Source: Dasyornis broadbenti (lineage: Eukaryota; Chordata; Aves; Passeriformes; Dasyornithidae). From it: DNA of 64,000 nucleotides. The stretch is taken from positions 762,321 through 826,320 of the forward strand of contig VZRN01005007.1 in the NCBI GenBank assembly GCA_013397935.1. The letters run 5' to 3'. The notes beneath the pieces are model-generated. The model did no database searches. It worked only from the letters and a program-made list of their open reading frames with translations, and was not told the DNA's origin. The position numbers and the translations under genes are program-made. Positions 11,455 through 22,547 of the stretch are shown here, piece by piece (the first letter of the stretch is position 1; each line of letters opens with the position of its first letter).

Positions 11455-11960
11455 TCCATCTCCCTGCATGATCAAATCTTTGATTTCTGATTAAAGCTGT
11501 CAAAGAAACAGTTTCCTGCCTGCTGAAAATTCAGATTTCAAATAAAATAAAAAGACAAAATCTGCATTGGACTAAAACGTAAAAATACCTTTTCCATGGA
11601 GCTAAGAAAGGAAAACAGCGTCAGCACGGGTTGGTCCCAGCGTTTTATCTCAGTTGCAGCCTTTGCCTTCCCTCCTTCCACTTCTTTTGTTATGATTGGC
11701 ATATTTTTGGAAATATGAGCCTGTGTTAAGTGAGAAGACAAGGAAATTTTCACTTTGGGAGCAGCAAAACAAAATCTTCCTGGAAAAATTTATAGGCAGG
11801 GTTGTTTGTATTCTTCCTTTCCCCCCCAACTTCTGGAATTGAAATCGTCCCATCAAAATCCATGCTAAGGAATGAGTGAGTAAATAAATAAATAAGTAAA
11901 TAAGTAAATAAATAAATAAATAAATAACTGTTCCTCATTTGCTCAAGCAAGAACAAGGAT
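11455..11960. other. AT-rich island containing a TAAA microsatellite
   Basis: About 500 bases are markedly AT-rich relative to the flanks, including 'caaatctttgatttctg' near 11470 and 'caaataaaataaaaagac' near 11539. The block ends in the TAAA array described separately. No coding capacity or known element is recognised; it may be a diverged old repeat or a non-coding element. Confidence 0.35.
11877..11930. repeat. (TAAA)n microsatellite with TAAG variants
   Basis: About thirteen 4-bp units, mostly TAAA with a few TAAG variants, read directly from the sequence. Confidence 0.95.
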
Positions 11961-12708
11961 GATTATTAAATTCCCAGATAACATCCCATCCCTAGGGATC
12001 TCCCTGATGGACACCTGAGCAGATGCTCCCCTCCCACCTGGCATATCCTTTCCAGGACAAACAATGGGCCCAAAAGGGAAGGAGGGAAAAGGCCAAATTC
12101 AAAAATCCAGCTGGGAGCTTAAACAAGAGGCCTGACACCGTCAGCATGGCCCAGATGGAAAAAATAGCCTTTTCCATGGCATGGAATGCGTTCCTTCATC
12201 GGGGGTGGTGCTCACGTGGGCAGTGAATGTGTGGATGAGGGAAGCGCTTGGATAACAGATCCTGCCGTGTCAGGGAGGGTCAGGATTGGGAAGGCTGGGG
12301 GATCCAGTGCAGGGATTTTAAATGTTAAATCTCTGGTGTGGGAGCAGCCAGCCCAGGCAGGAGTATTTGCAGCCAGCCCTGGTATGGGAATGAGGAGGAT
12401 GAATCCAAGGATTTGAGGGGTGTTTGTCAGGGGTCAAAGAGAAGGGGATTTTGCAACAAGGCCTGGCACAGGCAGCTGTGGGATTTATGGGATGGGGATG
12501 GGTGGCTCTGGCACTGGCAGAGCTGTCACTGCTCCCTCAGGACATTCTGCTGTCCCCACACTGTCCTGGATCATGCGGACAGCCTGGCAAAGCCTTTCCT
12601 GTGTCCCCAGCAGCCACCAGGATTGAGCGGCGGGAGGAAAGCAAAGGAAAATCCAAAGGCATCCAGACACTCTAGATCTGGGGATGGAAGTGGCTGAGAA
12701 ATCCTCTC
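11961..12708. other. Non-coding DNA, nothing recognised
   Basis: Single-copy-looking sequence. A 15-base palindrome, ttccatggcatggaa, lies near 12172-12186. No gene is supported. Confidence 0.4.
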
Positions 12709-12866
12709 CCAGTCTTTGAGTATAGAACTGGGACACAAACCCTTTCCTCCAGTCCTTGGGAGTAGAACTGGGAGACAAACCCTTTCTCCCAATCTTTGGG
12801 AGTAGAATTAGGGGGAAAACCCTTTGTCCAATCTTTGGATGTAGAATCAGGACACAAACCCTTTCC
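12709..12866. repeat. 40-bp minisatellite, four units
   Basis: Units start at 12709, 12749, 12789 and 12828. Each begins CCARTCYTTGG and ends CAAACCCTTTC or a close variant, with TAGAAYT in the middle. Unit lengths are 40, 40, 39 and 39. Because 40 is not a multiple of 3, the peptide-like repeats in the minus-strand frames are a by-product of the DNA repeat and not evidence of a protein. Confidence 0.9.
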
Positions 12867-14329
12867 CCACCGTTGGCACCCTCCCCATGCCCCCTGTCCC
12901 CACCAGGCTCCGTGACCCAGGTGCCCACAGGGCTGCGTTCTCAACTCCTGGGTTTAATCTCCACATTTATGGGCCATGTGCATTTGTTTAACAGGTCTGG
13001 CCCGAGCAGCAGCGTGTGCCAAGAAGGAACAATCATCCCTCATTTCCCAGCTGTGACATCATCAGCTCATATTTCACGGATATGATGTCACTGCTGCGCA
13101 ATAGGACTCGGGATTTTCAAAAGGTTTTTATTAATGCTGAGGGTTTTTTGGGTGGGTTTTCTTTTTCCCCTCTGGTCTGGCCAGAACATCTGGAGCCGGG
13201 AGACTTCAGAGTCCGGAATATTCACAAGTTGGAGCAGACGGAATTCCAACCCGCAGGATTTCTGGGAGTGAAGGAGGACAGATAAGAGTGCGGGGAACCA
13301 GGAGTTACAACCAACTGTGGAAAATCAAAGAGCAGAGGGAAGTGGGATGAGGCAGGAGGGGTGGGGGGCTGGGGACGTGTCCTCACCATCCATCAGCAGT
13401 TTGGGGACACCAGGCTGGGGAGGGGACACCACAGAGCCACACCTGGGGCGGTGGCAGAGGATGAGGGACCCCTTGAGGATGGAAAGAGTTCCATCCCTCT
13501 GCTTTTCCAGTACAAAGGAATTTCTACAGCCTCACAGAAAGCCCAGGAAGGAGGGAGGGGAGAGGATTCTGGGGGTGAGGGTCTGCTGGGCAGGCAGCAG
13601 GAATTGGGGAGGGGGGACAGAAGCCTCGGGAAGGTGCAGCAGGCAAGGACAGGGCTGTGTGTCCAATGTTGCTCTGCAGGATTGGGAAGCAGCCCCTGTG
13701 GTACCTGGCTGTGGGATGAGCATCCCTTGGGATGCCTGGCACCTTCCCAGGATCCCACCCTTCTCCCTGCATCTCACATGGTCTCAGGTGCCTCCCTGCC
13801 ATGGAACTCCCTCTCAGTGAAAGCCATGGGACACCAGGAGCTGGAACAAGGTGCTAAAAGGACAGGGGTGACCATTCCTTGGAATCACCAATTAATCCAT
13901 CCCAGCTGCATCCCTTTGGGTTTCCCTTCCCAGCAGCCCTCATGCAAGACAGCACAGAGAGTCCCAGACAATGGAAATGCTTTTTCCAAGAGCCTTCGCA
14001 GCAGAAGCAGGAATGTCAAACACGGCTGTCGGGAGAATCCCATGGAGCTGATGTCACCACGCTCTGAGCAGTGAGTCCCCTGCCACGTGCCAATCCCAAT
14101 AAATGTCATTCCCTGGTTCTGAACAAGGAACGGCCTGGAAATGGCAGGAATTCTGCTGCTCCGTTCCATCTTGCCTGGCTTGTTGTAGCCCATTTTTCCA
14201 GCTGCGCCATCGTACCTCAAGCTTTTCTAAATCCCTCAGGAGCAACGTGTGAGCCCGGTGCTGCTTCCAAGGGAGCCCAGGCAGCTCCGGTGGCTGCGCC
14301 GAGGAGAGAAAGGTTGGAGAATGAAGCCT
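12867..14329. other. Non-coding DNA with a small AT-rich patch
   Basis: A patch at about 13060-13160 includes 'gctcatatttcacggatatg' and 'gtttttattaatgctgagg' and could be a short conserved element. Otherwise the segment is GC-rich with G-rich runs near 13350-13620. No gene is recognised. Confidence 0.35.
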
Positions 14330-14430
14330 GACAAGCTGATGAGATAAACTGGTCAGATCAAAGGCTGACAGCAATAATTGTACACGGCGTTGCTGTGCAA
14401 AGCTAATTTAGACACAGATGAGCCCATGAC
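14330..14430. promoter_or_regulatory. Candidate conserved enhancer-like element
   Basis: The block contains GAGATAAAC (14340), AGATCAAAGG (14356, a TCF/LEF-type core), GCAATAATTGTACAC (14371) and GCTAATTTAGACAC (14401). It is AT-rich between GC-rich flanks and shows no transposon signature. A TCF/LEF core beside homeodomain-type sites is typical of developmental enhancers. Assignment is inferred from motifs only. Confidence 0.3.
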
Positions 14431-14679
14431 AGACTCACTGGAGGGTGGCAGACGAGCAGGGAATGGAGAGCACTTCATTTATCCTCCCTGGAAGTGGGGG
14501 GAGCACCAGGAGCCGGTGGCTGGGGCGGCTTCTCCCTCTCTCTCTCCGCTTCCAAGTTATCAAACTTTATCAGGTTCCTTTGCGGCAAATCAGCAAGGAA
14601 GGACAGAGAGGGAGAAACACTGAATCCATCAAGGCTCCTGCTTGTTTCCCAGCCCTCAGGGGAGAAGTCAGGATGATTT
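14431..14679. other. Non-coding DNA, nothing recognised
   Basis: Short GC-rich interval with a CTCTCTCTC run near 14535. No gene or element is seen. Confidence 0.4.
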
Positions 14680-14900
14680 ACTGGGAGGGTGGGGAGGTCC
14701 TGGAATGGACTGTCCAGAGAAGCTGTGCCTGCCCCTGGATCCCTGGAAATGTCCAAGGCCAGGTCGGACGGGGTTTGGAGCCACCTGGGACAGTGGAAGG
14801 TGTTCCTGCCCATGGCAGGCAGTGGCACTGGATAGGCTTTAAGGTTGTTTCCAATCCAAACCACTCTAGGATTCTGGGATTCTGGGATTCTGTGGTTCTG
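14680..14900 (+). mobile_element. CR1 LINE 3' fragment with intact tail
   Basis: Sense copy beginning near 'tgggagggtggggaggtcct' (14682) and passing 'tggatccctggaaatgtcc' (14736). It ends in the best-preserved CR1 tail of the window, GATTCTGG units from about 14870 to 14900. This tail defines the true 3' end and confirms the family. There is no poly(A) and no obvious target-site duplication, as expected for CR1. Confidence 0.95.
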
Positions 14901-16018
14901 CAAAACAGGGCCTTGATTTTCTCCTGCAAAGCCCAGCAAAGCACCACATTTTCACACCACGTGGGGCTTTTGCTCTGCTTATAAGTCAAACCAGAGCCAT
15001 CGTTTCTCCCTCTAGCTTTTCCCAGCTCACTCAGATCACTGGGAATTGGAGGAGCTGCTTCTTCCAGTGGTGTTTAGGCTCGGCTGCTGCTTTGGGTCTC
15101 TGCAAACAGATCCTCTCCTGGCTTCTCCAGCACCTTCCCTCTGCTCTCCGCACACGTGGCAGGAACCAACCCCTGGAGATGCAAACCCTGTGCCCTACAC
15201 CCAACACCTGCACCAGGACAGGTCCCGCGGCACGGAGGGGTCCCCATACCTGTCTGATCTCCCTGTCCTGGAGATCCTGCCGTCCACAGCCCTCGGGAAG
15301 TCCTGGCTCCAGGCTGGGAGGCAGCAGGATGCAGGCACCGGCACGGGCTGGCAGACGAGGGAGTAACTGCAGGGAGAAGAATTTTCACTTCATATTTTAT
15401 GCAAAACTGACACTTTCAGCCCAAGGCGGAGCGCTGTGCCCACCCTTCCCCCACAGCACAGGCAGGATCCATCCCGGCGGGTCCCTGATCCCATCCCGTG
15501 CCACGGGCGAGCTCCGGGCAGGGAGAGCCGCTCGCCCCTGCCCTACTCCCGTGCCCAGCCCGGCCGGCTGTGCTGCAGCTGCCAGAACAATGGGAACAAT
15601 CCCAACAACCCCCCTTCCCGGGAATACTGCGGGCTCTTGGCAGCTCCTTCGCACACAATTAGCATTTCTCGTCAGGCGGGGGAGCACAGATTGCACGCGC
15701 TGCGGAGTGTTTTGCTCAACAGACTGAACCCAATATGGCCCTGCCCGGACCCGCAGCTAAAAGTGACTTCCCAGCAGGACAGACCCGGTACGGGGGAGGC
15801 TCCCCCCGATCCCTCCTGAGCACGGCCAGGAGGGGCTTGCTCAGCTCCTCCAAACGCACCCAAGGGCTGACAGGAGGGGGGACACTGCCCCCACTTGGAT
15901 TTGGGCCAGGGGCTCACTCTTTCCCTCCTCAAGGAAAAAAGATGTGGATATTGGTGGGTCCAGGCTCGGAAAAAGGGCTGGGACTTGGAGGGAGCTCAGG
16001 GGTCGGGAACGTGCAGAG
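14901..16018. other. Non-coding DNA with a CpG-enriched part
   Basis: Between about 15420 and 15800 CpG is locally frequent (ggcggagcgctg, ccggcgggt, gagccgctcgcccc, cccggccggctg, gcacgcgctgcgg). The strand-symmetric open frames here are long because of this composition. No start site, exon or product can be supported. Confidence 0.35.
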
Positions 16019-16268
16019 ACATAGGATGGTTGGGGTTGGAAGGGACCTTAAATCCCATCCACTCCCACCGCTTTCCATGGCAGGGACACCTTCCACTATC
16101 TCGGGTTGCTCCATGCCCTGTCCGACCTGGCCTTGGACACTTCCAGGGATGGGGCAGACACAGCTTCTCTGGGCAGTCTATACCAGCACCTCCCCATCCT
16201 CACAGGGAAGAATTCCTTCCTAATATCCCATCTAAATCTCTCCTCCTTTAATGCAAAGCCATTCCGGT
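16019..16268 (-). mobile_element. CR1 LINE 3' fragment
   Basis: Antisense copy starting at 'cataggatggttggggttgg' and passing 'cagggacaccttccactatc' (16081), 'ccttggacacttccagggat' (16131) and 'gaagaattccttcctaatat' (16207). It ends near 'tttaatgcaaagccattcc' (16247). The tail is reduced to one partial unit. Confidence 0.9.
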
Positions 16269-18484
16269 ATTTCTGGGGACTCACAATGGGTGATACACCC
16301 TTTCCAGGCCGGGAGAGGACGGATCTCCGCGGGTTGACGCTGCTTCTGATCCTGCTGCCCCTCAGCTGCCAATGCCAAGGAATCTGTGCCGACCCTGCTG
16401 CCAATGCCAGCCCAAGAGGGTCACAGGCGGCGGTGACACCACGGTGCCTTTGGCTGCCACCCGCAGCCCCTCGGCTGATGCCTGGTCCCTTGATAAACCA
16501 CAACAACCCAAACTCACGCTGCAGCCTCAAAGTGCCACTGGGAAGGAGCCTCAAAGCCGTGTCTGTCTGGGAGGAGGTAAATCCAGGGAATGCCGGACTC
16601 GCATCCCCTGTGAAACCAGCCCAGCCCATGGACAGTAGCGCTCTGTGATTAATTGCTGTGCTTAAAACTCCTATTTATAGACTCGCTGCAAGTGCTGTGC
16701 CAGGGATAGCACAGCCAGAGGCTCCTCCTCCAGCAGCTCCCAGGGCTCAGCAGCCGATCCCACAGCCTCACACTCCCGGGATGTGGAGCAGCTCAGCTCC
16801 TTATCCAGCCAGAGGCTCCCTCCTCTTCTCATCCTGCTCATCCACAGTCCACGGGGATCCCATCGGCCTCCCTGATCTCAGTGGTGATGCTGTGGATGCT
16901 GTTGGATGCTGCTGGATCCCCGCAGGGCTGAGGAGCTTTAGCCAGAGCTCGGCACCTCCGGCAATGTTGGAACAGGTCCTGAGGGCACTGGCACTCCCTG
17001 GCCTTGTATCACCCCAGAGCCAGCACTGGAGTCCAGCAGTGTTTGATCTCCTGGGAGACTCCGGGCCCTGCCCCAGGCTTTGCCTGAGTCGCTGGTTGGG
17101 AAATGAGCTATGGGAGATCTGGATTTCAGCCGGCAGCCAGGAGAGTTGTTTGGAAAGACGGGAGAACTGTTTGGGAAGGACGTCTTTGGGTAGTGATGCT
17201 CCGCATCCAACACGTTTCTACCCTACAAACAGCTCTCTTTACGCTACAGTTTTCTTTGAAACAAAACAAACCAAGAAAGGAAATCCATTTCACCCTGCTT
17301 TTATTCTCCTGAAAGCACCAGGTCATATCAGCACTGAGGCACTGAGCAGGGAGGGTTCAGGGATGTTGCTGCCACCAGCATCCCACTGCCCAGGGCATCC
17401 CACTGCCCAAAACATCCCATTGGCAATAGCATCCCAACTCCATGAGCACACTCCATCACCTCTAATCCTGTGCCCCGCTTCCAGCCCCACTTTTGGGCAG
17501 TGTTGGGACAGGCTGATGGTGGGGAGGGTAGCAGTGGCCCCTTGACCACATGGAGCAATCCATGACAGCCCCGTCCAGCTGTGGATTTGTCCAGCAACCT
17601 CCCAGCCCTTCCCTGGGCAGCCGCAGCTCTTCTGGCTGAGGGTTCCTGAGCCCCCTCCCCAGTGATGCATTCCCACCCTGTGGGGCTGTGGTGGGGAAAT
17701 ATCCTGAGTTTGTGCTGTTTGGGATGGGAATGTGTCTGGTGGGGAATGATTCCCCCATCCACACTCACACACGGAGGGGAGCCGAGGGGGAGGGAGCATT
17801 TCCACATGGACACAAAACAATCCCTATTTGTCTCCAAGACAGACCCCACCGTTGGGTTTCCTGGGGTCACGCAGCTGCAGGAACATGTGGAAAAGAAATG
17901 TCTCTCTGCTCAGCACTGGACATTGGTGTAATTCAATCTATTGCTCCCATGTGCGAGAAATCCACCAAAGTGGCCCCATTCCAAATGGCAGGAAATGCAG
18001 AGTGTCAGGGACAGAGGCAAAGCCTCTCCCAATCCAGGGCTTTGTTTTATTTTAATTGGGTTGGACTGAGAGAGGCGATGGAGGTCGTGTGCACCTGGGG
18101 GAGGTAGCAGCGCAGGGTGGGGACATCCCACTGTCCCATCTCATGGTCGCTCATCCTCAGTGGCCTGAAACTGCTGGGGAGGTGCCACAGGGACCTCCAG
18201 CTCCCAGGATGAGCTCACCTGGCCTCCGGAGCAGAGATGTCTGCAAGTTCCTGCCGTTCCCCAAATCCCTGCCACATCCTCCCAAAGAAATTCATGCTGA
18301 CTTTCCGCATGGCCACCAGCACAACAGAGCTTTTCCCCTGGAATTGTGGTGCCCAGGGTTCACCCACTCCCTGCAAACCTTCACCCTGACACCCAGGCTC
18401 CCTGGGAAGCTGGGCTGGTCATGCCAAGCTCCAGGTAAATCCTGTTTGACTCCCAGGAACGCTGCTCCGGGACGTGAACCGAGG
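16269..18484. other. Non-coding DNA, nothing recognised apart from a short repeat
   Basis: The open frame at 16658-17545 (plus, 295 codons) has no recognisable domain. A stretch near 17168-17330 is less GC-rich, with 'acgctacagttttctttg' near 17241, but contains no identifiable element. No gene is called. Confidence 0.4.
17378..17432. repeat. Imperfect 16-18-bp tandem repeat, three units
   Basis: GCATCCCACTGCCCA-type units recur with small length changes, decaying to CATCCCATTGGC. Confidence 0.7.
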
Positions 18485-18660
18485 TTACCTCAGCTGAGCC
18501 TTAAATGGATTTTTCCGTTAAGAGAGGATTTTTTTTGGTCTTGTTTTATTGAAAAGGAATTTGCAGTAATTAGCTCTTACAGGGGATTTCACTGTTCTCT
18601 CTCCTCCTCTAAAGCATAAAACACTTATTACAACACATTGTTTAATGTGATCTCCACTCC
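18485..18660. promoter_or_regulatory. AT-rich island, candidate conserved element
   Basis: The block contains CCTTAAATGGATTTTTCCG (18499), GTCTTGTTTTATTG (18538), GCAGTAATTAGCTC (18563) and TTATTACAACACATTG (18626). Flanks are GC-rich. It includes one TAATTA core and no transposon signature. Function is inferred only. Confidence 0.27.
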
Positions 18661-19302
18661 CAGGGATTTTTCTTTCCTCGTGTGATGATCCAGCCCTGCC
18701 TTTGGACTTCAAGGCTCTAAATCTTCCTGCAGCCCTGAGCCGTGCCCTGATCCCCCTGCCTGGATCCACATTTATCTTTCCCCCCCCCAACCAGCCCTTG
18801 GTGCAGCTGGAGATGAGAGAGCTGGGAAAATAAGGCTTTTTTCCCCATTTCCCCTGCTTTGTTGGATTCTTGTTGGGTAGAACGTCCCATGTCCACTCCC
18901 GTGGGCATCCCAAGAGCGGCTGCCCCTCACTGAGCCACGGAGAGCAGATTTTCCTTGCAAAACTCTGCCCCTCCCAGTGCCTTCACCTGTGTTAGGCTAG
19001 GCTTTATTTAAGGGGTTGGGTTTCATCTTCCTCCTTGGAGAGGTGGCTGGGAGTGGAGATTGGAGCAGAACAATCAGACCTGAGTTAGGACACACCAGCC
19101 TGTCCCTCCTGCTCCGGGATGGCGACATTCCCTGATCCCTGTGCTGTCCTGCTGGCAATATTTCCCTGCTATTCAGCCTGTGTTTGCCTGTTCTCATTCC
19201 CGTGCTTTTCCATCACTCGTTACAGCCCGTGGGCTGACCCCAACACCTCCCTTGCTCTCTTCCTCCTTCTCCCCCTCCCTCTCTCCTTGGCATTTGAGCC
19301 TG
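18661..19302. other. Non-coding DNA, nothing recognised
   Basis: Contains a C9 run near 18780 and pyrimidine-rich stretches near 19250. No gene or element is recognised. Confidence 0.4.
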
Positions 19303-19368
19303 GAGGAGGCTCCCGATGGCTCTCCGTTTCTCCCAGAGGAGGCTCCCGATGGCTCTCCGTCGTTCCCG
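19303..19368. repeat. 33-bp tandem duplication
   Basis: Two adjacent copies begin GAGGAGGCTCCCGATGGCTC. The first 25 bases are identical and the last eight differ, so the event looks recent. Confidence 0.9.
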
Positions 19369-19439
19369 CTGTGGGTGGAGGTGGATTTTCCCTTGTGAGA
19401 GGGTTCAGTCTGATCCTGGTCCGTGTCAGCTTTGTCTGA

Positions 19440-19790
19440 GCCCTAGATTAAACCCCGGCGTGCTCGAGTGCTTGTTCTCGCTGCCGTCACGCCGCCCCTT
19501 TAAAGTCGCCGTACAAATCCTGCCCTGCAGCTCCTTGATTGTGTTCCTGCTTCTCCTCTGAACTCCCTCCAATCCATCAGCAGCGCTCCAGCGGCAGCGC
19601 AGGTGCAGCTGCGGGAGCCTTTGCCAAGAGCCTCCGGTTCTCCGCGATGCCCCGGTGCGGGGAGACCAGGGCGGGGACAGCGGGGGGGACGCGGTGGCTG
19701 AGGCGTGCCAGCCCCGGTGCCAGCCCCGGTGCCAATCCAGCACGGAGATCGCTCGCCAGGGCCATTCCAGACAAAGCCGTGCCGTTAACA
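19440..19790. promoter_or_regulatory. CpG-dense block, possible CpG island
   Basis: CpG is unusually frequent. I count about nine in the first 80 bases (cccggcgtgctcgag, ctcgctgccgtcacgccgc, aagtcgccgtac) and roughly twenty between 19580 and 19770 (tccgcgatgccccggtgcgg, gacgcggtgg, agatcgctcgcc). A 12-bp duplication, CCAGCCCCGGTG, lies near 19709-19732. CpG islands usually mark promoters in birds, but no exon or transcript can be read here. Together with the adjacent AT-rich block it may form a regulatory or non-coding-RNA locus. Confidence 0.35.
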
Positions 19791-19849
19791 GCTCCTCTGG
19801 TTGCTCTGTCAGCTCCCATTAGAGGCCCTGGGAAGCAGCACTTCCCGAG

Positions 19850-20045
19850 GCTTTGCAGGATAATTTGTGTGTTTAATACACCTCAAACCCACGTTAGGCT
19901 GCAATTAAGGCAGGGGGAGGAAGCCGGAGCAGAGGAGACGCCGACCTCCCGCTGCCTGCTAGGATCCTGCTGCTCTCTGCGCCGATGGAGGATGCCAGGG
20001 AAGCTGGAATTAGAGGCAAAAGCGTTAATTTGTCATTTGCAAGTC
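19850..20045. promoter_or_regulatory. Candidate conserved element beside the CpG block
   Basis: Contains 'ggataatttgtgtgtttaat' (19858), GGCTGCAATTAAGGC (19897), GGAATTAGAGGC (20007) and GCGTTAATTTGTCATTTGC (20022). It separates the CpG-dense block from the GAGCT array. Motif content suggests homeodomain binding; this is inference. Confidence 0.28.
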
Positions 20046-20118
20046 TAAGCCAAAGGCTGGGCGGGTGGGAAGAGAAATGGGAGAGCTGGGAGCTCCTCGC
20101 AGAAAATTACCATTGAAA

Positions 20119-20345
20119 GAGCCGAGCCGTGCCGAGCCGAGCCGAGCTGAGTTGAGCTGAGCTCAGTTGAGCTGAGCTGAGCTGAGCTAAACTGAGCCAA
20201 GTTGAGCTGAGCTGAGCTGAGCTGAGCTGATCTGAGCCGAGCTGAGCCGAGCTGAGCTGAGCCAAGTTGAGCTGAGCCAAGCTGCTCTGATCTGAGCTGA
20301 GCTGAGCTGAGCTGAGCCGAGCTGAGCCGAGCTGAGCTGAGCCGA
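20119..20345. repeat. GAGCT/GAGCC pentanucleotide array
   Basis: About 45 units of 5 bp run almost without interruption. GAGCT dominates, with GAGCC, TTGAGCT and AACTGAGCC variants. The plus strand is G-rich relative to C. The antisense strand has no stop codon through most of the array and yields a Ser-Ala-Gln-Leu-Ser repeat, which is why a long minus-strand frame (20045-21067) exists. The pentamer is the same as the unit of vertebrate immunoglobulin Smu switch repeats, but nothing else here suggests an antibody locus. Confidence 0.95.
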
Positions 20346-22547
20346 CCATCCCGGCTCACTGGCAGCAGTGGATCCAGGCTGTTGGTTGAGAACCAGGGAC
20401 ATGGACTTGTGTGGGATGGCACGAGGGGACCCCACCGTGGGGCAGAGCTATCCCACAGGTCACTGCAAGGAAGGTGCTGCAGCCAAGGCCCAGCTCCACG
20501 CTCCATCCAGGGAATAGGAAATTCCTTTTCCTGACACCACCAGGCAGTTTTCCTTTGCCTCCTCAGTGCTTTTGTTGAGAGCAGCCAGTACAGAAAATGC
20601 GCAATGTTAGAGAAAATAAAGTGGGAGCAGCTCATTCCACTTTGGTCCTTGCAGGAGTCAGAGTTTACGTGTCCACTGGTGTTGAACTCACCCCATCGGA
20701 AAACAGAATGCCCCCGGTGACACAGCCATGGGGAACCCACAGACCTGTCCTCATTCCAATGCAAGCCCTGCTCCACATCAGGAGTTTGGAACTGCTGGGA
20801 GTAGGAAAATCTTGAGTGAGTTCTGCAGTGGGTTTTATTCCCTGAGCTCAAGAGCGATCCAGGTTTCACTGCTGCCGGAAGGGAGTTCCCACTCCTTTTC
20901 CCCACACAGGACAGGGAACGCTGAACGTGACCCACACGTCCCCATGGGCAGAGCCAGAGCCACGCCTCCTCCTCTGGTGGCCATGTCATGTGGACCTGGC
21001 AGATGTCCGTGGTGTGTGGGGAGCACAGGGATCCTGGGTGGTGGGAATGGCACAGCTCCCCCCGCACCAGGCAGGAGGGGCTTCTGCAGGAATAAACTGA
21101 ATCCCCCAGATTAAATATGTTTCAAATCTAATCAGGAGCCGTGTGTGGGAGCCAGGCATCCTCAGAACTGTCAGCAACGTTCTCTTTTTTTCCTCAGGGG
21201 CTGCTTCAGAGGGTGCCAGCTCCTTCCTCAGCATCCCTGTTTAGCTGGGTGGGAATTTGCCTCCGGCAGAGCTGCCGCAGATTTACAGGGGCAGAGTCCA
21301 TCGGGAAACCTGGCAGGAGCTGGGATGGCTCCTGAGCAGGATCTGCAAAGCCAAGTGGCCGCTGAGCTTTGTGGAGCCATCCCAGCTTTGTCCATGGCTC
21401 CTCCCAGCTCTGCTGGGCTCTGGGAAACAGGAACGCTGCTGCCAGCTCTGCAATGGTCTCCTCATTCCCAGTTAAACTGCAGCTCCAGCTGCTCCTCGGG
21501 TCCAGCGTTGGGAAGTGGGAGGTCTGTGACAGTGACCCAGGGGCTGCTGGAGCAGGGTGGGGAATATTGAAAAATGGGGCACAAGGATGAGGGTCTGGCA
21601 GGCTTTGATCCCGGAGCAGTCCTTTGGAGGAGGACAGGGAACACTTCTTGTCGCCAGAGTGGGGAGGGAGCTCAGATGAGCTTTGACCTTGCTCTGATAC
21701 ATCACAAAACTTATTTAGGGCTTTGTGATCAAAATATTCCTGCTACCCCTGGATTCCCTGGATAGAAACACACTTATGCTTGAATTCCCAGGCCAGGGCT
21801 GTGGGCTGGCAGCATTTGCACCCCCTGTTTTCATGGAAGAGCCTTCCAGTGCAGGAGGATTTGCCAGCAAAGCTGTCAGTGCTGGATAATCTCCTCTTTT
21901 CCGGGGAAGCCAGCACGCATTAGGATGAAAACTGTAGTGGAGTCAGGTGAGCCCAGGTGTAATCCCATAAACCGTGTTCCAGAGCCCTTCAAAGCTGCTC
22001 ATCCACGCTCAGATCTCCAGAGCTCTGTAAAGATCATTCACAGGGAGCAGCCGAGGACTGGGAACAGGGACTGGTGTATCCCAGCACTGCCCCCGCTCGC
22101 TGGAGCGTCAGATCCCAGCCTGTCCCTGTCCTGGCTGCTGCTCCCAGGGTCAGGAACAGCCCTTGGACATGGCCCTGCCTGGTGAGGGACAAGAGGAGCC
22201 CTGGGGGGCACTGGACTGTCAGAGCTCCGATTCTCCTGGGTAGCTGGAACAGGAGAGATCCCAACAAACCTCGCTGTTTCCTTCCGGCTGCCGAGCCCGA
22301 AACCTGGCTCTCCCCATTCCAGACCTTGGCTCCAAGGTGTGGCTGTTCCGAGGGCAGGGAGAGCAGCCAGCACGAAGCTGGACATGGTGGCTGGACCTGG
22401 GCCCAGCACTGCAACTCAGGACCGTTGGCAGCTGGGCCTTCCCAGGGAAGTGGCCAAACTCCAGTGGGAACCCAATCCAGCTCCTCCTTTCTCCTTGAGG
22501 AGCAACTTCTTACATGGGCAAACAGTCATAGGAAAAGGGGAATGGTT
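20346..22547. other. Non-coding DNA, nothing recognised
   Basis: Two kilobases without a recognisable gene, RNA or repeat. A T-rich run at 21183-21195 (tctttttttcctc) followed by AG at 21197-21198 resembles a splice acceptor, but the following frames show no recognised product. Small AT-rich patches lie near 21110 and 21700. Confidence 0.4.

Noticed and set aside
12672..12944. Minus-strand frame with repeating KDWEKGF-like peptides
   Set aside because: Produced by the 40-bp minisatellite; the period is not a multiple of three, so the peptide repeat shifts frame between units.
16106..16648. Plus-strand frame with a signal-peptide-like Leu-rich stretch near 16335-16380
   Set aside because: The frame starts inside an antisense CR1, and the hydrophobic stretch is short and followed by sequence with no secreted-protein features; probably chance.
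20045..21067. 340-codon minus-strand frame with Ser-Ala-Gln-Leu repeats
   Set aside because: The repeat peptide is the translation of the GAGCT microsatellite; no domain lies on either side.
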